Positions 9,075 to 15,418 of a DNA stretch of 31,290 nt are shown in pieces. How positions within the stretch are numbered: the first letter of the stretch is position 1; every line of letters starts with the position of its first letter. The DNA comes from an uncultured Flavobacteriales bacterium (lineage in GTDB: Bacteria > Bacteroidota > Bacteroidia > Flavobacteriales_D > Sanyastnellaceae): positions 1 to 31,290 of the forward strand of contig CALBSW010000168.1 of NCBI GenBank assembly GCA_937967465.1. The letters run 5' to 3'. The notes under the pieces were generated by a model that saw only the letters and a program-made list of their open reading frames with translations, did no database searches and had not been told where the DNA came from. The translations under genes and the position numbers were made by a program.

Positions 9075-9646
9075 CGGCGGCCCTTCTTCGGGAATCGCAT
9101 GGGGTAATCCGCAGGCACCTTGCCGCTTGCGATGTCCTTGAGTTTGCTCTGGAGCAATGCCTTCTTCAGGACCGGCGCGTAATCGGGAATCATCACCCCA
9201 TCGAGGTGGTCATTCTCATGCTGGACAATGCGGGCGGCAATTCCGGAGAGGGCTTCCTCCCGCAAGACCCACTGCTCATCGTAGTACTCCACCTTGACGG
9301 AAACGGGTCGTTCCACAGGCTCCCGGACGCCAGGAATGGAGAGACAACCTTCTTCCATGGACGTCAGCTCCTCCGACTCTTCGAACAAGACGGGATTGAT
9401 CATGACGCGTTTGAAATCGCGGCACCCGGGATCGCCTTGGTCCCCTTCTCCGAATGGAGACCCATCGACGACGAACAACCGGAGAGACTGCCCGATCTGC
9501 GGTGCGGCCAGGCCCACGCCTTCGGCACGGTACATGGTCTCCCACATGTCAGAAATGAGTTTCTGAAGCCCATCCATGCCTTCCGACACATCTTCAGCTT
9601 CTTTTCGAAGGACGGGATCTCCGTAAGCCACAACCGGTAACACCAT
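9071..9646 (-). CDS. def: Peptide deformylase
   Basis: 191 residues from ATG at 9646. It removes the formyl group from the N-terminal Met of new proteins. All three family motifs are present: GVGLAAPQIG (43-52), EEGCLSIPG with metal ligand Cys101, and QHENDHLDG with ligands His143 and His147 and catalytic Glu144. The open frame extends eight residues to a GTG at 9670, but MVLPVVAYGDPVL is the normal family N-terminus. CAACTTTG (9659-9652, minus), one mismatch from TAnnTTTG, ends 5 nt before this ATG. The gene is divergent from ribB, with 49 bp between start codons. The stop TGA overlaps the downstream lipoprotein start. Confidence 0.97.
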   Translation of the reverse strand: MVLPVVAYGDPVLRKEAEDVSEGMDGLQKLISDMWETMYRAEGVGLAAPQIGQSLRLFVVDGSPFGEGDQGDPGCRDFKRVMINPVLFEESEELTSMEEGCLSIPGVREPVERPVSVKVEYYDEQWVLREEALSGIAARIVQHENDHLDGVMIPDYAPVLKKALLQSKLKDIASGKVPADYPMRFPKKGRR

Positions 9647-9683
9647 GGGTGCAAAGTTGCAGACTTCCACCCATTCCCCGGCC

Positions 9684-9691
9684 TACCTTTG
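9684..9691 (+). promoter_or_regulatory. Bacteroidota -7 element before ribB
   Basis: TACCTTTG is an exact match to TAnnTTTG. CCCC separates it from the ribB ATG (9696), so transcription would start at or very near the start codon. A TTG at 9657-9659 lies 24 nt upstream, longer than the usual 19-20 nt to the -33 TTTG. Confidence 0.6.
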
Positions 9692-9695
9692 CCCC

Positions 9696-10841
9696 ATGAG
9701 TGAGCAGACCAGGAGCCTGGACCGCATCGAGGATGCCATCGAGGACATTCGCCAGGGGAAACTGATCATCGTCGTGGATGATGAGGATCGGGAAAACGAA
9801 GGTGATTTCGTGGCAGCAGCCCGCCATGCCACACCCGAGCTCATCAACTTCATGGCCGTGGAAGGCCGTGGGCTCATCTGCGCCCCCTTGATTGAAGACC
9901 GTTGCGACGAACTGGACCTGGAACTGATGGTCAATCGGAACAATGCCGCGTTCGAGACGCCTTTCACGGTGAGCGTGGACCTCGTCGGTCATGGCTGCAC
10001 CACCGGCATCTCGGCCGCAGACCGGGCCAAGACGGTGCAGGCCTTGATCTCCCCGGAGACACGCCCGGAAGAATTGGGACGCCCTGGACACATCTTCCCC
10101 CTCCGCGCCAGAAAAGGCGGGGTACTGCGCCGCGCAGGCCACACTGAAGCCGCCATTGATCTGGCCCGACTTGCCGGCTTGGAGCCCGCGGGCGTGATTG
10201 TGGAGATCATGAACCCGGACGGTACAATGGCCCGGCTTCCTGAGTTGCTGGATATGGCGGACCGCATGGACCTGCGCATCGTGTCCATTGAAGACCTGAT
10301 CGCTTACCGCCTCGAAAACGACACCCTCATTGAGCGGACGGGCGCGCGCACAGTGGACACCGAACACGGCCAGTTCACCATGATCACGTACCGTCAAACC
10401 ACGAGCGACGATGAGCATTTCGCCTTGATTCGCGGTGAATGGGGTGAAGGAGAAGACATCCCGGTCCGGGTCCATGCCAGCCAACCGCGGTTTGACCTCC
10501 TCGACAGCAGCACCATCGGAAAAGGCCAAACCCTTCGACTGGCGCTCGATCGGCTTGGCAGAATGGACAAAGGAGCCCTCATCTATCTGGAGAACGGATC
10601 CAGCCCTTGGTCAGATGTCCATGCCTTGCCAGAGGAAAAGCCGCATGCAGACCCGACCCACCTCGGGATCAGCGAGGCCGAACTCAAGCGCCGCCATGGC
10701 CGCACCTATGGCCTCGGTGCTCAAATCCTCCGGGATCTTGGAATTCGGCGGCTGAAGCTGATCAGTGATACAGCCAAGGTCACCAAAGGGATGTCCCTCT
10801 ATGGCATCGAAATCACCGAAGTGGTCCCGCTGCGCACCTGA
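9696..10841 (+). CDS. ribB: 3,4-dihydroxy-2-butanone-4-phosphate synthase with degenerate GTP cyclohydrolase II domain
   Basis: 381 residues from ATG at 9696 (MSEQTRSLDRIEDAIEDI). The RibB half (~1-205) makes the four-carbon riboflavin precursor from ribulose-5-phosphate. It shows VVDDEDRENEGDF, HGCTTGISAADRAKT, GRPGHIFPLRARKGGVL and HTEAAIDLARLAG. The C-terminal half (~210-381) keeps the RibA fold outline (VRVHASQP, GALIYLENG, YGLGAQILRDLGI, LYGIEIT). It lacks the CxxxxxxxxxCxC zinc ligands and the EGRGIGL segment, so it should not be an active GTP cyclohydrolase II. An in-frame ATG at 9645 overlaps the divergent def start and adds 17 unrelated residues, so I rejected it. A -7 element directly precedes the chosen ATG. 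Confidence 0.93.
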   Translation: MSEQTRSLDRIEDAIEDIRQGKLIIVVDDEDRENEGDFVAAARHATPELINFMAVEGRGLICAPLIEDRCDELDLELMVNRNNAAFETPFTVSVDLVGHGCTTGISAADRAKTVQALISPETRPEELGRPGHIFPLRARKGGVLRRAGHTEAAIDLARLAGLEPAGVIVEIMNPDGTMARLPELLDMADRMDLRIVSIEDLIAYRLENDTLIERTGARTVDTEHGQFTMITYRQTTSDDEHFALIRGEWGEGEDIPVRVHASQPRFDLLDSSTIGKGQTLRLALDRLGRMDKGALIYLENGSSPWSDVHALPEEKPHADPTHLGISEAELKRRHGRTYGLGAQILRDLGIRRLKLISDTAKVTKGMSLYGIEITEVVPLRT

Positions 10842-10866
10842 TTCGCCCTCAAAACATGGGACAAGA

Positions 10867-10893
10867 AAAAACCCGGCGCTCGGCCGGGTTTTT
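10867..10893. terminator. Bidirectional terminator between ribB and rpmE2
   Basis: AAAAACCCGGC pairs with GCCGGGTTTTT around a 5-nt loop. The A-run on one side and T-run on the other make it work in both directions. It lies 25 nt past the ribB stop and 20 nt past the rpmE2 stop. Confidence 0.88.
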
Positions 10894-10913
10894 CTTTCTG
10901 GGCTGGTCCAGAT

Positions 10914-11168
10914 TCACTTCTTGTGCTTGGCGTAACGGGTGCGGAACTTGTCGATCCGTCCTGCGGTGTCCACCAAGGTGTTCTTTCCAGTGTAGAACGG
11001 GTGGCTCGCAGAGCTCACCTCCACTTTGATGACAGGGTACTCATTGCCGTCCTCCCACTGCTCGGACTCTTTGCTCTCCGCGCAGCTCTTTCCGAGGAAG
11101 CGCCAATCCGCGGTCAGGTCCTTGAAAATGACCGTGCGGTAGTTCTCGGGGTGGATGCCTTCTTTCAT
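10914..11168 (-). CDS. rpmE2: 50S ribosomal protein L31, type B
   Basis: 84 residues from ATG at 11168 (MKEGIHPENYRTVIFKD). The family motif HPFYTGKNTLVDTAGRIDKF is intact. It lacks the CxxC zinc motifs of type A L31 and has a single Cys, which marks the zinc-independent type B form. The protein bridges the two ribosomal subunits at the central protuberance. An upstream extension to 11225 exists in frame but runs through the promoter, so I rejected it. A well-formed promoter lies just upstream and the shared terminator (10867-10893) just downstream, so the gene is monocistronic. Confidence 0.95.
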   Translation of the reverse strand: MKEGIHPENYRTVIFKDLTADWRFLGKSCAESKESEQWEDGNEYPVIKVEVSSASHPFYTGKNTLVDTAGRIDKFRTRYAKHKK

Positions 11169-11187
11169 GAGTTCAGAATTGGGTCGG

Positions 11188-11218
11188 CAAAAATAGCCGA
11201 AACGAATCTTTCCTCCAA
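11188..11218 (-). promoter_or_regulatory. Promoter of rpmE2 (TTG-N20-TATTTTTG)
   Basis: On the minus strand TTG (11218-11216) is followed after 20 nt by TATTTTTG (11195-11188), an exact TAnnTTTG -7 element at the expected distance from a -33 TTTG-like element. A start a few bases on would leave a leader of about 15 nt before the ATG at 11168. Confidence 0.75.
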
Positions 11219-11322
11219 CCCCCATTTGTTGCTGCGTGTTCTCGGCTCCGAGCCAACGACATCAACAACCCGAATTGGAAAACATTGACACCAATCTGGC
11301 CTGAGCCCCCTCCACTCCCCTG

Positions 11323-11330
11323 TACCTTCG
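11323..11330 (+). promoter_or_regulatory. Putative -7 element of the small RNA
   Basis: TACCTTCG differs from TAnnTTTG at one position. It stands about 20 nt before the first hairpin of the candidate small RNA. No clear -33 TTTG is seen at the expected distance. Confidence 0.4.
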
Positions 11331-11335
11331 CTCCG

Positions 11336-11432
11336 GTTTTAAGTGAGAAGGTCAGCTACGGCTGACTGAGCATCAAGTGATAATTTGGTTAAGTAGTCCC
11401 GTGGTGAAACGTCACCGCGGGACTTTTCTTTT
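11336..11432 (+). ncRNA. Candidate small structured RNA ending in a strong terminator
   Basis: No open frame covers this part of the 342-nt gap between rpmE2 and the next gene. A TACCTTCG promoter-like element at 11323-11330 sets a start near 11336. GTCAGC-TACG-GCTGAC at 11351-11366 forms a hairpin closed by a C(UACG)G tetraloop, one of the very stable UNCG type. After a single-stranded, A/T-richer linker (11367-11394), a 13-bp stem with one G-U pair (11395-11407 with 11412-11424, AACG loop) is followed by TTTTCTTTT. That is a textbook intrinsic terminator about 80 nt before the next start codon. The product would be roughly 95 nt. It has no SRP-type GGAA apical loop and no tRNA or preQ1 signature that I recognise. 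It could also be an attenuator leader for the downstream gene. The rest of the gap (11219-11322) shows nothing clear. Confidence 0.5.
11395..11432 (+). terminator. Intrinsic terminator of the candidate small RNA
   Basis: AGTCCCGTGGTGA pairs with TCACCGCGGGACT (one G-U pair) around AACG, followed by TTTTCTTTT. This is the best-formed one-directional terminator in the window, on the plus strand. No protein gene ends upstream of it on that strand. Confidence 0.85.
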
Positions 11433-11510
11433 GGCCCCATTCACAACCTGCTGTCGACAGCCCAAGTGTTCTGATCCGAATACAGCCCCCTTCACAAGTG
11501 AATTTGCAAT

Positions 11511-12209
11511 GTGCGGCGAACTTGGCTCCTTCTTCCCCTTGTAGCGGTTGCGATTCTGGCTGCAGTCCCCGGCGGCGTGGTCATTGAAGGGACGTTGCAA
11601 AGTGCACCGACCCCTGGCAGCACCACGCCAGTGGACATCCGCATCCAAAAAGGCGGACTGGACTATTTCGGACGGCTCCTGATCCAAGCCCCCGAGGATT
11701 GCCGACTGGCCGCCGCTGACCTGCACGGCGGGCAATTTCGCTGGGATGAACGGCAGCATGTGGCCGTCATCAGTTGGCTCAAGCTCCCTGACGCACCCCA
11801 GTTCGACCTCCAACTCCAGCTGATTGTGGAGCCCAACGCCGCTCCGCGGTCTGAATCGTTGGACTGGGAGTTCAGCTTCATCCGAAACAACGACCGCGAA
11901 TCTGTCCGCCCCACCCCATTGCTGTTTGACATCACCTCGGACTCTGCGGACCAAGAGACGACCGCACTGGACGCCCTGTCTCAGGGAGACGTCACTGCGC
12001 GTCGCATGTGGTCGGGATCGGATGCAGAGTGGGAAGCTTCCGTCGAATTGAACGGACTTCGCCCAGGTGGTTTTGTGAAACTCGAATTCCCATTGCCCCC
12101 TCGATGCCGGGTGGAAATCTTGGAAGATGCTGGAAGCACCGTGCGCCGTGAATCTGGCTTCCTGACCTTCCTGTGGTTCGATTATCAGTACAGCGGATGG
12201 GTGCGTTAG
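11511..12209 (+). CDS. N-terminal part of an interrupted secreted SPOR-domain protein
   Basis: 232 codons from GTG at 11511 to TAG at 12207-12209. The N-terminus (RRTWLLLPLVAVAILAAVPGG) is a signal peptide. A beta-rich domain runs from ~25 to 130 (VAVISWLKLPDAPQF, LDWEFSFI). A second, related domain begins near 165 but is cut in mid-strand at the stop (FLWFDYQYSGWVR). The downstream ORF (12213-12647) is in the same frame and continues this second domain, so the two ORFs look like one former gene of 378 sense codons. The GTG start is supported by TGAATTTG (11499-11506), one mismatch from TAnnTTTG, placed exactly 4 nt before it. An out-of-frame ATG overlaps at 11509. No AGA, AGG, TTA or ATA codon occurs in this part. 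Confidence 0.75.
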   Translation: MRRTWLLLPLVAVAILAAVPGGVVIEGTLQSAPTPGSTTPVDIRIQKGGLDYFGRLLIQAPEDCRLAAADLHGGQFRWDERQHVAVISWLKLPDAPQFDLQLQLIVEPNAAPRSESLDWEFSFIRNNDRESVRPTPLLFDITSDSADQETTALDALSQGDVTARRMWSGSDAEWEASVELNGLRPGGFVKLEFPLPPRCRVEILEDAGSTVRRESGFLTFLWFDYQYSGWVR

Positions 12210-12212
12210 AAA

Positions 12213-12647
12213 GTGGTCGAGTGCTCATTATCGCAGGCTCAAAAATCATCCGGAACATTATCCTTCGTGCATGGTGATGCGTCTGTCGAATTGCCCGTAA
12301 TTGATGATGATTCGGAGTCTTCTGGTCCTGAAGTAGTGGAAACCCCAAGGGCGCAAAGCACTGATATTCAGTTTGAAGTGCAGATAGCCGCACTTAAAAA
12401 CCGCAGGGTTACCGATTATTTCGACCGACAGTTGGACTTTCGTCAAGAGGTGAGAGAAGAACGTGTGGACGGTTGGGTCAAATACACCCATGGAGTCTTC
12501 ACCGACTATGCGGAGGCCAGAAATCACAGAAACAACCTCAGTGGAGCTTACAACTTCCAAGATGCTTTTGTGGTTGGACGAAGAGATGGAAAGCGCATTT
12601 CTACACAGGAAGCGCTGACGAGGACAGGCCAGAAGTGGATTCCTTAA
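12213..12647 (+). CDS. C-terminal part of the interrupted protein, SPOR-like domain
   Basis: 144 codons, same frame as 11511-12209 and separated from it only by TAG AAA. The first ~30 residues (CSLSQAQ, GTLSFVHGDASVELPV) complete the second beta domain of the upstream ORF. An acidic linker follows. Residues ~54-140 resemble a SPOR peptidoglycan-binding domain (FEVQIAAL, WVKYTHGVFTDYAEARNH, DAFVVGRRDGKRI). A GTG at 12213 could allow reinitiation 3 nt after the stop, but the product would lack a signal peptide. Codon use is unlike the neighbours: AGA four times, AGG three, TTA two and ATA once, against none of these in the 232 upstream codons. Two 60-nt lines I counted are 42-45% GC, against about 57% upstream. 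It is probably a pseudogene fragment or a recombined module; a sequencing error at the TAG is possible. Confidence 0.6.
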   Translation: MVECSLSQAQKSSGTLSFVHGDASVELPVIDDDSESSGPEVVETPRAQSTDIQFEVQIAALKNRRVTDYFDRQLDFRQEVREERVDGWVKYTHGVFTDYAEARNHRNNLSGAYNFQDAFVVGRRDGKRISTQEALTRTGQKWIP

Positions 12648-12663
12648 GCAACGAACGCACAGC

Positions 12664-13620
12664 ATGAGCAGCGATCACAACAACAAGCGTCAGACCTCCC
12701 CAGGCAATGCGGGATGGGCGGCTTGTATGCGTGGTTTTCGCAGCTGGCTCGAACTTGAGCGCGGACTCAGCAACAACAGCGTAGAGGCTTATCTCAGGGA
12801 TGTTCAGCGTTTGTCGTTCTACGCTCAGAACCTCTCCAACCCTGGGTTTACACCTAGTGAATTCGCACCAGAGCACATCGATGGATTTGTGGCTCAGCTG
12901 TTCGATGAGGGCCTCAGCCGCAATTCCCAAAGCCGCATTCTCAGTGGCGTTCGAAATTTCTCCAAGTACTTGCAACTGGAGGGCATTCTCGAGCGGGATC
13001 CGCTTGAGCTGATGGATTCACCCCGTCCGGAACGCAAGTTGCCGGATGTGTTGAGCGTGGCTGAAATCCAAGCCATCATCGAAGCCATCGATTTGTCGCG
13101 CAAAGAGGGCATTCGGAACCGGGCCATCCTCGAGACCATGTACAGCTGCGGCCTGCGCGTCTCCGAGGTGGTGGGGCTGCGCATGAGCTGCATCGACGAA
13201 GTCGAGGGCATGGTCAAAGTCATCGGCAAAGGCAACAAAGAGCGGATCATCCCCATCGGGGAGCTCGCATTGGACACCATCAGCCGATACATCCAGGAGT
13301 ACCGCAACTTCGTGGACATCGAGCCTGGCTATGAGGACACCCTGTTCCTCGGCCGACGGGGCCGTGAACTGACCCGGCAAATGGTGTTTACCATGCTCCG
13401 GCGTACCACACACGAAGCCGGCATCCGCAAACAAGTGAGCCCGCACACCTTCCGCCACAGCTTTGCGACCCACTTGATGGAAAGCGGTGCGGACATCCGT
13501 GTGGTCCAAGAAATGCTCGGCCACAGCTCAGTCAGCACGACTGAGATCTACACCCACTTGGACCAGCGGTTCCTCCGCGACCAAATGGAGCGCTTCCACC
13601 CGCGCAACGTGAAGGCGTGA
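12664..13620 (+). CDS. xerD: Tyrosine recombinase XerD/XerC
   Basis: 318 residues from ATG at 12664. This site-specific recombinase resolves chromosome dimers at dif. The N-terminal SAM-like core-binding domain is ~18-105 (FRSWLELERGLSNNSVEAYL). The catalytic set is complete: Arg165 (CGLRVSE), Lys189 (GKGNKER), His261 and Arg264 (HTFRH), His287 (GHSS) and nucleophile Tyr296 (IYTHLD). The lack of any flanking integron or mobile element, and the Xer-like length and sequence, favour the chromosomal housekeeping enzyme over a phage integrase. XerD is a better guess than XerC. It starts 16 nt after the SPOR ORF and its stop overlaps the next start as GTGA. Confidence 0.93.
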   Translation: MSSDHNNKRQTSPGNAGWAACMRGFRSWLELERGLSNNSVEAYLRDVQRLSFYAQNLSNPGFTPSEFAPEHIDGFVAQLFDEGLSRNSQSRILSGVRNFSKYLQLEGILERDPLELMDSPRPERKLPDVLSVAEIQAIIEAIDLSRKEGIRNRAILETMYSCGLRVSEVVGLRMSCIDEVEGMVKVIGKGNKERIIPIGELALDTISRYIQEYRNFVDIEPGYEDTLFLGRRGRELTRQMVFTMLRRTTHEAGIRKQVSPHTFRHSFATHLMESGADIRVVQEMLGHSSVSTTEIYTHLDQRFLRDQMERFHPRNVKA

Positions 13621-14531
13621 CCTTCTCCCCCATCCGATTCACCGTTCTGATTCTCCTTTTCCTGGCTACCACAAGCTGGGTGGCGCAACTTTCTGTGGCG
13701 AAAGAGGCTCGAATCGAAACACACATCTACGCGGAAGTGGATGGTGAAACATTGGAATTGGACCTCCGCGTGCCTCAGGTCCGCACTCCAGATGCTCCAG
13801 GGGTTGTTTTTCTGCATGGCGGTGGATTTCAGAGTGGCCGACGGGATGTGGAGCCTGTCGTGCACTTCCTCGACGCCTTGGCCGATGCCGGAATCGCCAG
13901 TGCCAGCATCTCCTATCGACTCACCATGGCTGGACGCGGTTTCGGTTGCGATGTCCCCAGCCGAGAAAAGCAGAGCGCAGTCGAAGCCGCGGCCTCAGAT
14001 GCTGCGCGTGCCTTGACTTGGCTCCAAGCGCGAACTGCAGAAGCCAGCCTTCCAACCCGCTGGGTGATCGCCGGCAGCAGTGCCGGTGCAGAAGCGGCGT
14101 TGTGGTCGGCCTATTCCCGTGTGCCCAACCAATGGACCGGTGCCATGAGCTTCTCCGGCGCGCTAGATGCCGGTATTCAAGCGCGGGCCATGGCGCCGCC
14201 CTTGCTGGCCGTGCATGGCACGTGTGACCCCCTTGTCCCCGTGGGCCGAGACCTCCATCACTTCTGCTCGGAGGAGGACCCCGGCGCCTGGCTGCTCGTC
14301 GGCGGTCCCGCTTGGGCAGACTCGCTGCGCAGTGTTGGCGTTACCGCATGGACCCGCCGGGCCTGCGGCGCGGGGCATTCGGTGTGCAACAGCGCACTGA
14401 TTCACCCAGAGGTGAAGGCCATGGCAATCCACTGGTTGCGCCACGGCTTGGAAGACAATGCCGACGTATTTGTCGATGCGCGCGGGGAGCCACTTCAAGG
14501 CGGCGAATCCTGTCCCCAACCCTGCAACTGA
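13617..14531 (+). CDS. Secreted alpha/beta hydrolase, esterase/lipase-like
   Basis: 304 residues from GTG at 13617, overlapping the xerD stop as GTGA. There is no ATG before residue 104. Residues 1-28 are a signal peptide (FTVLILLFLATTSWVAQLS). The fold signature is clear: HGGG oxyanion loop (67-70), nucleophile elbow GSSAG with Ser155, Asp204 in HGTCDPLVP, and His254 in GAGHSVC. These form a plausible Ser-Asp-His triad as in the hormone-sensitive-lipase/carboxylesterase group. The substrate is not deducible. The C-terminal cysteines (CPQPC) are unusual and may form disulfides. The gene ends inside the convergent gluQ gene (37-bp overlap). Confidence 0.85.
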   Translation: MTFSPIRFTVLILLFLATTSWVAQLSVAKEARIETHIYAEVDGETLELDLRVPQVRTPDAPGVVFLHGGGFQSGRRDVEPVVHFLDALADAGIASASISYRLTMAGRGFGCDVPSREKQSAVEAAASDAARALTWLQARTAEASLPTRWVIAGSSAGAEAALWSAYSRVPNQWTGAMSFSGALDAGIQARAMAPPLLAVHGTCDPLVPVGRDLHHFCSEEDPGAWLLVGGPAWADSLRSVGVTAWTRRACGAGHSVCNSALIHPEVKAMAIHWLRHGLEDNADVFVDARGEPLQGGESCPQPCN

Positions 14532-15418
14532 ACAGGCTCTGTTGGCACCACGGATTCGTCCCAAAGGTCCACCGCCAACCCCATGATCTCCGATGGTGTC
14601 GCCCCGACGATGGCACTCCTCCATTCGTCCGTCCGCTGTTGGCCGAGGAGCCCCCAAACCAAGTCGATCAGTGATGCTGCCTCGGCCACGTCGACCGGCC
14701 TGGCCAATGTCTGCTTGCTCAACTTCTGTCCGCTGAGGGTCTGCAGGATGGGCAAGTGCCCGTATTGGGGGGTGGGCTGGACGCCGCGGCCCTCATTCAA
14801 TGCAGCCCACAAGTCCAACTGGAGTGGCGTACTGTCCAACAAGTCGCCCCCCCGGATGACCTCCGTCACACCTTGCATGCGGTCGTCCACGACCACAGCG
14901 AGCTGATACGCCCAATGCCCATCCGCACGGAGCAACGGGAAGTCCCCCAATTGTGCGGTTTCATAAGCGAGATGTCCGCGATAGACATCGGTCCATTCCC
15001 TTCGACGGCCTGAGAGGCGGTGCCGCTGCATCCGTGCCGCCATGCCCAGCGCCAAACCCGATCGGCATGTGCCCGGATAATGGGGTTGTCCGAGCCAGTC
15101 TTTTCGCGAACAGCCGCACGGGTAGGCCTGGCCTCCGGAACTCAGTTCATCCAGCGCTTCCCGGTAGGCACCATGCCGCTGAGATTGGAACACCACTTCG
15201 CCGTCCCAATGCAGGCCGAAGCCCTCCAAGGTCCGCAAGATGTCGTCTGCTGCCCCCGGCACTTCTCGGGGCGGGTCCAAGTCCTCCATCCGAACCAACC
15301 AACGGCCACCCCGATGAAGGGCTTGGCAACGGGATGCCACAGCCGCCAGGAGACTGCCGAGGTGCAGCCTCCCAGTGGGAGATGGCGCAAACCGGCCGAC
15401 CGCCCCCCTGTCCGCCAT
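14495..15418 (-). CDS. gluQ: Glutamyl-Q tRNA(Asp) synthetase
   Basis: 307 residues from ATG at 15418, matching E. coli YadB/GluQ (about 308). It attaches glutamate to the queuosine base of tRNA(Asp) and is a truncated glutamyl-tRNA synthetase without an anticodon-binding domain. It shows FAPSPTGRLHLGSLLAA with the HIGH-type HLGS (19-22), four zinc-binding candidates (Cys101, Cys103, Tyr114, Cys118) and KLSKQ (232-236) as the KMSKS motif. The longer frame to 15517 overlaps ettA and has no homology to the family. Start and ettA stop overlap as TGATG, so the gene is translationally coupled to ettA. The 3' end overlaps the convergent hydrolase by 37 bp. Confidence 0.94.
   Translation of the reverse strand: MADRGAVGRFAPSPTGRLHLGSLLAAVASRCQALHRGGRWLVRMEDLDPPREVPGAADDILRTLEGFGLHWDGEVVFQSQRHGAYREALDELSSGGQAYPCGCSRKDWLGQPHYPGTCRSGLALGMAARMQRHRLSGRRREWTDVYRGHLAYETAQLGDFPLLRADGHWAYQLAVVVDDRMQGVTEVIRGGDLLDSTPLQLDLWAALNEGRGVQPTPQYGHLPILQTLSGQKLSKQTLARPVDVAEAASLIDLVWGLLGQQRTDEWRSAIVGATPSEIMGLAVDLWDESVVPTEPVQLQGWGQDSPP

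Noticed and set aside
11451..11460. Perfect palindrome CTGTCGACAG between the small RNA and the SPOR gene
   Set aside because: Ten bases of dyad symmetry alone are too little to call an operator, and no second copy is seen nearby.
12664..13620. Tyrosine recombinase as a sign of a mobile element or integron
   Set aside because: No attachment-site repeats, cassettes, phage genes or tRNA flank it. Length and motifs fit the chromosomal Xer enzyme.
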